Assembly (NCBI GenBank): GCA_022419385.1
Contig: JAJUBI010000004.1
Span: forward strand, 4,817,286-4,881,285
DNA length: 64,000 nt
Direction of reading: 5' to 3'
Origin: Paraconiothyrium sp. Pb-2020
Taxonomy: Eukaryota > Ascomycota > Dothideomycetes > Pleosporales > Didymosphaeriaceae
Both the position numbers and the translations under genes were made by a program. This document shows, in pieces, positions 22,525 to 32,038 of this stretch. How positions within the stretch are numbered: position 1 is the stretch's first letter; every line of letters starts with the position of its first letter. The notes under the pieces were generated by a model, which saw nothing but the letters and a program-made list of their open reading frames with translations, did not search any database and was not told where the DNA came from.

Positions 22525-23366
22525 TTAAACGGGAATCCTTGGGTCTCGAAATTTCGTCTTATCCTTCCATTCTGCCGACTGGACCGCGAAGATAATTCCT
22601 CCAACGGCTACGCCAGCTAGAACGGCTGGTAGAGCGACTGCACGTGCCATCGCGCCTGCGGTAGCAGCCGTACCCACCGGGATCAGCGTCGTGGTTGTCG
22701 CCCCGAAGAGCCCTAGAATGCCTGCGGCTGGAAGTTCCACTGCCACCGTCGTCGCCACAGTCGCCGTGGATGCAACACCCAGCACTCCAACTGTGCCTCC
22801 GCCGAGCGCCATAGTACCGGCTTGCATGCTGAATATGCGGTTAGATTCATTGTACAGGTGACCAGTTCCAGTCTTGCCCAATATGGACAGCACTTTGTTG
22901 TATCTCTCGCGATGCACAATCAGAAGCGAGGTTGTAGGATTCTGTCTCTCCAGAGCTTCGAGATGCACCAAGAACGCAGCGGCCCAGTGCTGGCAATTAT
23001 TGTATACTGGCGAGTAGTTGGAGGAAACGTTGTTCATGGGGTGTGTTTCCATCAGCGTCTTGAGGTCCTGCAAACAGCCCGTCCACTGCCCGATCGGATG
23101 AGTGTCGTTAAGCTCGCTTTCCACGCGCGTAAAGACAAAGCCAAGGATTTTGTCCGAGCGCGGAAGCAGTTCCATGCGGTAAGAGTGGGTCGCAGTCATG
23201 CATGGCGTAAACACAATACCCAGTGTTTTGTCCTAATCGACGATTCTTCCGTGGAGCCGCGGTCCAAGATGGAAGTTTTGGCTTGCAGAGGCTCATAGCG
23301 GAGGCCGATTTTGAAGTCCTTGATCTCTTCGAGATCCTGTGTCTCGCTGAACAGAACGGCATGCAT
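22525..23366 (-). pseudogene. LRAT-like papain-fold protein with glycine-zipper tail, one-base frameshift
   Basis: From an ATG at 23366 a good frame runs MHAVLFSETQDLEEIKDF through RTKHWVLC and stops at a TGA near 23200. The coding then clearly continues one base out of frame (THSYRMELLPRSDKILGF) to 22525. No GT..AG or GC..AG pair with the right phase joins them, so the gene is broken or the assembly lost one base. The combined layout has a His block (KHWVL) about 85 residues before NNCQHWAAAF. That order, His first then an NCxHW/F cysteine block, is the signature of permuted papain-fold LRAT/PLAAT-type proteins. The C-terminal 100 residues are a hydrophobic Gly/Ala/Thr run (GGGTVGVLGV, AGVAVGGII) resembling a glycine zipper that could insert into membranes, before a charged end. 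Family assignment is inference from motifs only. Confidence 0.5.
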
Positions 23367-24854
23367 GCTGAAAGCTATATATCGCAGGTGGTATGAATGG
23401 TTTCAATAGTTTGATGTTCCGCAAATGTACACGCCAAGGTCGCTTCACTCGATGCACCTGCGGACAGATTGGCATACAAGAGATAAATAGTTCATAGTCG
23501 GGCAACATGCGAGGGACAACCCTTCGTGTTCGAAAATAATAGCAATGGACACCTTCGGTTCGTGCTCGTTCCTGATTGGTAGCAACATTGTCTAAGCCTC
23601 CGCCACACAAGCCAGATCGTGAGACTGCTCGTGTTCAGCGAGATACAGTAAATAAACAGCAAGTCGGATTCAGCCCCGGCTGAAATGCCTTTCCTTATCT
23701 CAAGGAGCAAACGAGTTGCCACAGACGCCCAACAACCGGTGAAGAACTGCGGAAACTGCAACCAAGACCGTCCCACGCAACTACAATAGGCAGCAATAGA
23801 CATCACCATAAAATTCGGTCGCGCCGCTCACATCTTCGTTCGAACCAAATTTCCCGAGTTTTTTGGTTACGTTTGATAGTAAGCCAGGCTGCGCGTACAG
23901 TAGCACCTCAAGTGTGTAGCGAACAGATAGAATCATCTACACGCAGACATGTGATCGAAAAACGCTCGCTACACAGGGTGGCTCGTAGAATCGGGACGGA
24001 AATCATTAATACAGAGATGTTAGACCGCCAGAAATAGTTTTAGCAGGACAATTATGAAGGCGACTTAATCACATACATGACAGCCACAAGCTCTGATAGG
24101 TCTTATTATCTAACGAACAGCCATGACAGCATAATATGATCATATTACGCTTGAAGTGCGGGGCTTCGTCTCATCTCAGCCCAGATTCTTGATCTTTTTA
24201 TTCTAGAGCACCGGCTGAGGTGACGATGGCACGCGGAGCCGCAGCAGCGCCATAAGGCCGAAGATTCTGTCCATATAGATCAAGGAGACCTAGAAGCCAT
24301 GATAGGTCTTGAGCACATGAATCCTTTTGGAAGTAGAAATTTCAAGGGTGGTGTTGTAGGCCAATAGTTCTTTCGGCTATGCAAATGGTGCCCCTACATG
24401 AAAAGACGCAAACTTGATGATAACAATGGTAATTTTCAGGTCAGAAGGGAGAAACCGTCTCCCGATGAGGCATATGATACAGTAAATAATGAAATGTAAT
24501 CAAATTTATTGTGTCAAAAGGTTTAAAGTCACTCGAACCTAAAGTACCCGTGAGTTATCTCGCAACGGACTCGCGTTCTGGGGGGGGGGGGGATATTACA
24601 CCTGTGACATTAGGTGTCATTTGTTTCCACCTCGATGCAAAGCAGGATCCTTCTTGTGTCACAATCAGTTTCATTGCATTTATATTCTGTCGTTCTATTC
24701 GTAGAGCTTATAGATTACCTGTACTGTTATATACTGACATACGAGGGGCGTGGATGGAAGACATTATGCATGCGCGGGCAGTATATAGCACCCGCGTGGG
24801 CGATAGCCTCTACACCATTCGATACATCTACCATATATGTGTCACCGTGCTCCA
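23367..24854. other. Gene-free interval with a G13 homopolymer
   Basis: About 1.5 kb without a supported gene. A run of 13 G residues lies at 24580-24592. Short frames nearby have no motif. Confidence 0.5.
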
Positions 24855-26079
24855 TCAACTAAACGGAAGCAGGCCCATAGACTGGAACTTGCCCAAGAGC
24901 GCAGCTTCTTCTGGCTCTGTAGCCTCTTTCAACCGCTTGGCGATGTCTGCTACGCTTTTACGATCCACGTTCGCTAGTGCTGACTGAGCTATGGGTTCTG
25001 CCAACTTCAGCAATCGGCCATATACAGTGTGATCGTCCTCAAAAAAGGTTGACTCGAGGTCGTCCTCAACAATAATTGTGTCTCTGAACTTGTCCCAGCC
25101 TTTCGGAACAGTGTGACCATCCTGTTCAGTCTCAATAATCTGGGAGTACAACTCGTACATGCTGTGACAGACACTGCGGAACTCGTCCTCGAATATCCGA
25201 TCCTGGTCCTTATCTGCCGCAAGTGCTTCAGCAGCTCCAAAATCCATCAAAAGTACTCGGGGTAACCCGTCCGATTGATAAAACATTACGTTCTGCATAT
25301 GAAAATCGTTGTGAACTATCGGAGGATTACAGCTGTGTAGGAACTGAAGGGCTTCCATCACGTCGCAGAAAACGCGAAGCATGAGCCACTCAGCAACGTC
25401 TGAGAACTTTTGGAGATGTGCTCCCCAAAGGTGCCCAACAGTCATTGACGGAAAGACTGCATCAAAGGCTAACCAATACGTGGCACGATCTGAGTCAATG
25501 ATATGACCCGAATCACCAGCGGAGGATCGCCCCAGAAGGGAAATGAACCGAGGAACTGTATCTACGCCACGGTCTTTCAAGATCTCTAAGAGCATCTCAT
25601 TCGTCAGCGCCTCGTTTCGCGCTTGGCGAAGGAAATGTCGACCGTTTGTAGCGACCTTCACTGCTACTAGTTGAGCCTTCAGCTCCGCGATACTGCGTGG
25701 GCTACCTTGCATATTACTATATTTTGCAGCGATAGCAACGGGTCGTGGTAAGCAAAGCACTACAGTCCCATGTGCGCCGCGTCCAGCGCTTGACACACCT
25801 AGGTAAAAGGGTGGAATTCCCTTAGCGGACACAAGTGGTTTAATGTTCTTTTGAATGTCCTGAAGCGCGGGGCTCCATTGAATATCCATCTCCTCAAGGT
25901 CCTGCCTTAAAGATTCATCATCATAGGTCCCTTCACCCGAAACAATCACCCAAGACACCCAAGGAATCGCCAGACTGCATGAGATCGCTATACAATGGTG
26001 GCATAGGCTTTTCAACCTTGTCGATTACGAGCTCTTTCTCGTTGGAAGCTACGGGCGGAATTGGGTTTCGAATATCCAT
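24855..26079 (-). CDS. Protein kinase-like protein (kinase-like B)
   Basis: The main exon carries a kinase fold: P-loop AGRGAHGTVV, LVAVKV with the Lys, catalytic loop HNDFHMQN (Asp and Asn kept, Arg of HRD replaced by Asn) and an intact DFG (LLMDFGAAE). The tail SALANVDRKSV through LLGKFQSMGL matches that of kinase-like A at 19656. The frame is open back to an ATG at 26015, but those first residues (CHHCIAISCSLAIPW) look out of frame. A better start is the ATG at 26079 (MDIRNPIPPVASNEKEL) joined by an intron of about 46 nt near 25906-25951. The 5' splice site is not settled, and the protein is then roughly 390 residues. It probably phosphorylates an unknown partner and could act with the other island genes. 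Pseudokinase status cannot be excluded, since the HRD Arg is missing. Confidence 0.75.
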
Positions 26080-27463
26080 ATCGCCACTCGTGTGATGTTT
26101 ATCCTGATGCGTTGCAAAACGTTGACACACGGTGGGTTTTATATCTACAAAATTGCATTGTGATGTAAAAGCTTCATATGTCATAATGCGCAGATATGCA
26201 TTGTCACCGAACACAGTGAACAATGCTCTTGCGGAATGACGTTACTTCATAGTGCCCATACTACGCGGAGCATCGCTGCATAGTGTTGACAAACGATGTT
26301 TGTGCAGAGCATGGGGAAGCTTCGAGCCTTCCAGAGTCAACATGTCTTACAGAACTCAGTGGCACAAGTGCGCTGCGGGGTGTTGTCCGTCAAGGCTGTC
26401 GGATGTCCCTGTCGGAATAGAGTCTCCTGCTCTGTGTATCGCAAGAAAGGAAAGAAGATCATCCAGTTGTTCTCTTCCTCAAGTCCAGCCTTACAGGCGA
26501 GGAACTCAATGAAAAGTTGAGGAAAACCAAGTGCTCGAGCTGGATCACAGCTTCAGTCTGCTAAAGCAGTATCGCAACTTCAGCACGGTATCCACAAGAG
26601 CTTTACGCGTCCCGCTCTGATAAATCAGTGGGACAGCTCAACACATCCTCACCGAGACTCAGATCCCCTCGTCTTCGTGCTCTGGCCTCGGCTTGGGGAG
26701 CTAGTCGCCGATTCGTAGTCACGTAGTGGCCCTAGCATTCTGCCTCTACAACATAGCCATCTCCCTTTCGGGTTGTCGACACGATCATGCAGGCAGCCAG
26801 CACATCCAGTACGCCGCAGAGCCGTTCAGTTTTGTCACGTGCATGATCTCGAGATGGCGCTGGCCGATCGTCGCAGTCCACGAAGCCTCCAGCAAGCTCC
26901 AGACAGGCCACCTTTTGAATTGTCGAGTTGATCATGCAAGCATCAGCCCATCCAGAACCTCGCGAGGCCGTTCAGATTTGATACGTGATGATCCCGAGGT
27001 GGCGACAATGGGTTTTCTACACCGAGGTTAGCAAACGAGGGCAAGGTGACCGCACCTTGTAGTCTGTCGTGCGGAACGAGCAGCGCGAGTCGTCGGTGAC
27101 GTGGGATAGTAAAAATAAAATAAGCTACGGCGCAAAGATACCGGGACAAGTTCCTGTAAAGGTCGCACACTGGGGTGTACTCGCTCGATGAAAGAGAGAG
27201 AGAGAGAGTCAGGCGACGGCGGTAGGTTTATATACAGGTGCGGAAGGCGCCAACTCAGCACAGACCTCCCAATTGCGGGGTCAGTCGATACGCTGGTGCA
27301 GTCAAGTCATTCACTTAATGCTTCCCTATTCGGCCTAGCGCTGTTATGCTTTGCTCGACCAGTCTCTCACTTAACCAGGGATTTCTTTTTCGCCCCACTC
27401 ACGAACGCACCTTGCAGCGCGCGTCAACCAGATTTCATCCACATACCGCTCTGTCCCGCCGCC
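26080..27463. other. Intergenic with an imperfect direct repeat
   Basis: No convincing gene. It includes the imperfect repeat described at 26771-27004, a GA microsatellite at about 27186-27209 and a pyrimidine-rich leader just before the F-box gene start. Confidence 0.5.
26771..27004. repeat. Imperfect direct repeat, about 85 bp, offset about 147 bp
   Basis: Copy 1 (about 26773-26859) and copy 2 (about 26921-27004) share ordered blocks: TTGTCGA, GATCATGCA, CATCCAG, GCCGTTCAG, TTTG, ACGTG, TGATC and GAG(A/G)TGGCG. Differences are both transitions and small indels, so this is an old duplication. Confidence 0.55.
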
Positions 27464-29288
27464 ATGGGGAAACGCGACCGAGACATGCCCGCCGATCTCG
27501 AAAGTCTTGATGACCCTCCTCCTGCAGCCGCAAAGCGCAAACTTACCGACGGATCCAAAGTCGAGTTGGCTCCGGGAGAGGCTCATCCTGCTGAGCCTGT
27601 CTACGCTTCGCGTGATCACGCGGGCATTGCGGACTTGGAGACTCTGCCTGAGGAGATCTGTCGCCAGATTATGCTTGATGTATGTGTCTCACAGTACATC
27701 GCCATGGGGGTCGAAGATAGCGATGTCTGGTTATCATTCTTGTTGGCTGATTGAGAATAATTAGTGTGACTGGAAGACTCTTATCGCAGGGTTGAGTCTA
27801 GCTAGCAAGAAGTGGAACAGGATAGTCTTGGAGCGTATCTTCCAATCCCTCTCAATCCGCTTTAGCGAGGAAGGGACGATTGCCCACAACCGATCCACCG
27901 TGGCTGCATTGAGCAACACCCAGCTGCGCAACATCCAGGACTATACGCACCGACTCCGTGTGAAGTGTGGAAGGAGTCGGCAGTCACAAGACAAGGCACT
28001 GGAACTGGCCCGCTGTGTCAACCCTAACCGTTGTATAGGCCTCGATATCGTACCCCACCACGCGTTCCACGAAGAAGTATACGGAGAAGCGATGCGGATT
28101 GCTACAACCATGCCGAAACTGATCCACATGACGCTTCCCGCAGTGTTTCCTGTTCCCGAAGCTAATGATACCGTCCAAACTGAGCGATTGTACCTAGAAG
28201 GGGCATTGACATTCAAAGTTGGTCAGAAGCAACCGCGCGAGCTGGTATGTGACATCAACAAGCAAGATCAACTGGTGCTAGGGACGCCCAAAATTGGAGT
28301 GTTCCGCTTGATCTCGAGTGGCAGTGAAAAAGAATCGAACCATTTGCCCACGAGGACAAATCTGATCGCGATGAAACTGGAGTCCAATGGCATAGTGCCT
28401 TCTGATATGTTCCGCCGCTTCATGGACGACCTTGGCTTTAGGGAACATCGCACCAAACAGCTTACGAAGCTCGAAGTCTTTGACACAAGTATTGTGGGCC
28501 AGATACCCACCATCAGCACTAATCTACGACGTCTAGGTATACGCAATCTGAAGACCCTGCGTGTCCGAGACTGCCGCGACCCCACCTGGCTATTGTACTA
28601 CATTGTGCAAGAAGCTCAACAGTGCCAACGTCTCAATCTCACCACAATCGACATCGCTGGCAAATGGGATAGTGCCGCCTTTGAAGAAGTAGAGCAGTTG
28701 CTATACATGTTATGGGAGCACTGTCCATACGTGTCAGATCTGACGTTCGAATCCACCAAGACCTTCACTCTCATTGATCTACTTCCCGTACTTCGTACGC
28801 ATGGGCACGCACTGCGCCGCCTCACGTATCGCGTCGGCCCCGATGTGGAATTCAGACAGTATTTTTGGGTCTTCTATCATTGCAGGTCTCTCGAGGAATT
28901 CGAATTCGACATGCCTCAACTACAATCACGCAACGGCAGGAATATCTTCACACCATTCTTGACCGGAAAGAGCTCCGAATTCGCAGAAGCTATTGCTCTA
29001 CATGGTCCTACGGCGCTCCATACTATACACATGCACCTACCTCTGGCCTCATTCCGCAGGATGGCATCTGATAGGAAGCAGTCCACGCACCTCAAAGCCT
29101 GCTTGACCGACATAACCAACTTCAATGCGAAGGCACTCGCACAAAGTAAAGCTAAGATCAATCTGCGTACGTGGGCATGGACAATCTATACGGCCAAAGG
29201 TAGCCAGACAAAACGGTTTGCGAGGGTGCAAAAGAAGGGCGATGGAAGCGACTCGCAGGAGGATCGCTGGGTGGACACTGGTCTATAG
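27464..29288 (+). CDS. F-box-like protein with large unknown C-terminal region
   Basis: Two exons: 27464 to about 27683 and 27790-29288, about 572 residues. The N-terminus is hydrophilic and carries a basic patch (AAAKRKLTDGSK). The F-box-like segment LETLPEEICRQIML spans the splice site and continues as LSLASKKWNRIVLERIF, the usual LPxE...L...W pattern that binds Skp1 and so would make it a substrate adaptor of an SCF ubiquitin ligase. The following 480 residues have leucine-rich spacing (LRRLGIRNLKTLRVRDC, CPYVSDLTFES) as in F-box/LRR-like fungal proteins. The donor at 27680 (GTATGT) looks best by consensus but breaks the frame; GTGTCT at 27684 restores it, so the exact splice is uncertain. 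The ATG sits in a good context (GCCGCCATGG). Confidence 0.75.
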
Positions 29289-29724
29289 CGGTATCAAGAA
29301 GGTATTCACCGATGGCAGATCATCTTGAGTCATCGTATCATGACTTGTCATCTTTCTCCAATTCTATTCGAAGGCGGTGTGTATGATCCAGGATATTGGT
29401 TGGTAAGGCGAAATTGAAAGGCTATCCACTGATAGCAAGTTGTCATTCTGTCTTTTTTCTATAATTGATCACGTGCTGTTAGATATCTTTCGTGAGAATA
29501 GCTTTAGTGTGACTTGTTGGTGTGATGTTAGTGCTGACGCGAAATTATGGTACGCGATGTAGTAACTCAATAGTACTAGGCTGCGTGGTTAATTTCTGTA
29601 TTACGTCCCTACTCCCATCCTCCTAATCTTCCACACCCTTCTCCACATACCAGCCGATCACATTTGCGCCGCTAATTGGCAACGCCCAGAAGAGCTTCTG
29701 CCTACATGAATATCATCCTCTCTT

Positions 29725-30170
29725 GAAGCCTAAGTTATCCTGTTATAACTTACCATGCTTTCCAACATGTATTTTAGGATGTCGAGTATGATCCCAGATG
29801 TGGATGGGTTGGACGAACTAAATCGGGCAGTTAATTGAGGTTAAGTCATCTTTGAGTGCATCCTGTTGTGACTCGCCATCCTTCCCAAGCTTTATGCACG
29901 ACGGCATAGGTGACCGAGGATGTCGGTGGGTAGGCCAAAATCAAGAGAGCATCACCGCTGGCAGGTCGTATTTGAGTGCAACTTGGTATGACTTGTTATC
30001 TTTTCCAAAATTCTCTCACAATAGGATGGGAGACCTAGGATTTCGGTGGACCGGGTAAAATCGATGGGCCATCTACTGAAGGTTAGGTCATCTTAGAGCA
30101 TCTTGTTATGACTTGTCACCCTTTCAAAATCTTGTCAGGAACAGGATGGATGATTCCAGACACTGCCTAT
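29725..30170. repeat. Diverged tandem array with a 120-bp unit
   Basis: The block TTTGAGTGCA recurs at 29851 and 29971, and its relative TCTTAGAGCA at 30091, exactly 120 bp apart each time. Each is followed by a TGACTTGTC/TGACTCGCC-like block and later by GGATxTCGGTGG or a relative. A fourth diverged unit starts near 29725, and an isolated related unit lies at about 29310-29440, overlapping the 3' side of the F-box gene. Confidence 0.65.
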
Positions 30171-30409
30171 GCATAAAGCGAGATGCTCGTTATTCGGCAT
30201 TAGCCTCCTCTCATCAGCCGGCCAACCTACGAAAGACCGACCCGTTACCAATCCCATGCATTTTCCCAAACACCTCCCTCGACCCAACGCCCCACGCAGC
30301 CCTTCCCAAAAGTCATAAAAGCATAAACCACCCCTTTTCCCCCGCCCTAAATATAAAACGAATTCAAATTCGCCTTCAAGTACGCCGCCGTATCCGCCCT
30401 AAAATCATC

Positions 30410-32038
30410 CTACAACAACGCATTAGAATTCGCCCCAAAGCTCTTCAACTGCTGCCCCACGCTCCACCGCGGCCAATTATCCAGCCCGCTGTCCGTATTC
30501 GGATCGAGATTATACACAAAACTCAGATAATACGCGCGGATGCTCTTCGCAGCGTTGTTGGGCAGCACGCCGTAGAAGACCTGCAGCAGGTCTGACCCGT
30601 GGAACGTGCCGAGGATGGGCGTGCCGTAGTCGTAGGAGGAGAGGTAAGACCACGAGGGGACGTCGGGGAAGACGGAGGAGGTGGTCTCGAGGAAGACGCG
30701 GCGGGTGATGGTGAAGGTGATGTCGCCGATGATGGCGGAGATGCGCTTGAATTGCGGGTACCAGTTGTTTAGGAGGAGGGTGCGGAAGGGGGAGCCGTCT
30801 TCGAGGGTGTTTTGGTAGGTGTCTACGAGGCCTTGGAGGACGGATGTGGAGGCGGTGGGGAAGAAGACGGTGGAGAGGTATTTTGTTACGTCTTGGGTTG
30901 TGGTTAGGTTGGGGGTGAAGAGGCCGAATAAGGTGCCTTCGTCTTCCTGGTCGCCGACGATGAAGGGAACCTTGGCGTATTTTCCTGCTACAACGAGGGC
31001 ATCGGGTGAGGCTGTCAAAGCGGTGCCGTCGGGACGCGGAAGGTATGATAGAGATACGGAGCTGTAGGAGAGGATGCCAGGAACGGAATTCGCTGCGTTA
31101 AGGAAAGTAGTGTAGTCTTTCGAACGAAGACAGGCGAGTGTGTCGGAGGACGATGAGCATCCTGCGTTCTTTACCACGAGGTCATACACGGCTTGACCCT
31201 TGGCGTCATCCACAGGTTTCGCCGGTACGATAGAGCCCGAGTTCATGATTCCAGCACGGAAGAGCGGTTTTCCGTTGTATGTGTTATCACCATCATACAG
31301 CAGCATCTGGTCAGCTACCGAAATGGCGCCTGCGGATTCTCCCCAAATGGTAACTTTGTCGGGGTCGCCACCGAACGCCGCGATGTTGTCCGCTACCCAT
31401 TTCAGGCCGAGGCGTTGGTCTAGAAGGCCCAGGTTGGCGGATCCGTCTTTCAGGATCTCCTTGCCGGGTAGGAAACCAAAGCCGCCGACGCGGTAGTTGA
31501 CGGCGACAAAGACAACAGGTTTGCCCTCACTGATAGAGCTCGTAACCAGGGATGTGCCGTCATACATCTGTGTGGAACCCAATTCGAAGCCGCCACCGAA
31601 GATCCAGAATAGTACTGGGAGTTTCGAGGAGCTTGTTGTACCTGCCGGTCGCTGAACGTTGATGGTCAAACAGTCCTCGCCAGCATTGGTAGCTGCCTGG
31701 AAGAGCGGCGTATTGAGGATCTCTCCAAGCACATTGGTAGGGAAATTGCTCTGGTCGAGGCTGAAGAAAAATTGTGGGCACGCCTGGGGTGTCTGTGTTC
31801 CATCGACCTTCCCAACTGAAGACGTGAGAGGCTGTGGTGGCTTGAGACGGAGGTTTCCAGTGGGTGGTTGCGCGAAGGGTATTCCATTGAAGGTTTCAAC
31901 GCCGGAGGATGACTTGCCAACAACAGTCGCTCCTGGTTTGTGTGCAACGACTGTGGGAGAAGCTCTCTTCTCTAGGGGTACTGCTGCTGGAGCCGCAATT
32001 GCCAGCGGCAACAAAGAGATGAGGACAGCTACCTTCAT
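30410..32038 (-). CDS. Secreted carboxylesterase/lipase (type B), probably truncated by TAG
   Basis: An alpha/beta-hydrolase of the carboxylesterase B family, similar to fungal extracellular lipases and esterases that cleave carboxylic esters. The ATG at 32038 gives a signal peptide (MKVAVLISLLPLAIAAPAAV) and a Kex2-like LEKR site; the frame is open further upstream with an in-frame ATG at 32098. It has the N-terminal block FNGIPFAQPPTGNLR, EDCLTINVQRP, the oxyanion segment FWIFGGGFELG, the nucleophile elbow GESAGA (Ser near 235), a later acid in QEDEGTLF and the catalytic His in FHGSDLL. It is 542 residues to the TAG at 30410. The same frame then stays open for 20 codons beginning DDFRADTAAYL, which is how this family normally ends, before a second TAG at 30347. 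The last 20 residues are therefore lost or need read-through. Confidence 0.92.
   Translation of the reverse strand: MKVAVLISLLPLAIAAPAAVPLEKRASPTVVAHKPGATVVGKSSSGVETFNGIPFAQPPTGNLRLKPPQPLTSSVGKVDGTQTPQACPQFFFSLDQSNFPTNVLGEILNTPLFQAATNAGEDCLTINVQRPAGTTSSSKLPVLFWIFGGGFELGSTQMYDGTSLVTSSISEGKPVVFVAVNYRVGGFGFLPGKEILKDGSANLGLLDQRLGLKWVADNIAAFGGDPDKVTIWGESAGAISVADQMLLYDGDNTYNGKPLFRAGIMNSGSIVPAKPVDDAKGQAVYDLVVKNAGCSSSSDTLACLRSKDYTTFLNAANSVPGILSYSSVSLSYLPRPDGTALTASPDALVVAGKYAKVPFIVGDQEDEGTLFGLFTPNLTTTQDVTKYLSTVFFPTASTSVLQGLVDTYQNTLEDGSPFRTLLLNNWYPQFKRISAIIGDITFTITRRVFLETTSSVFPDVPSWSYLSSYDYGTPILGTFHGSDLLQVFYGVLPNNAAKSIRAYYLSFVYNLDPNTDSGLDNWPRWSVGQQLKSFGANSNALL

Noticed and set aside
24580..24592. G13 run as a G-quadruplex or programmed frameshift site
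   Set aside because: It lies in gene-free DNA with no nearby frame to shift; a single homopolymer is most simply slippage or a sequencing-prone site.
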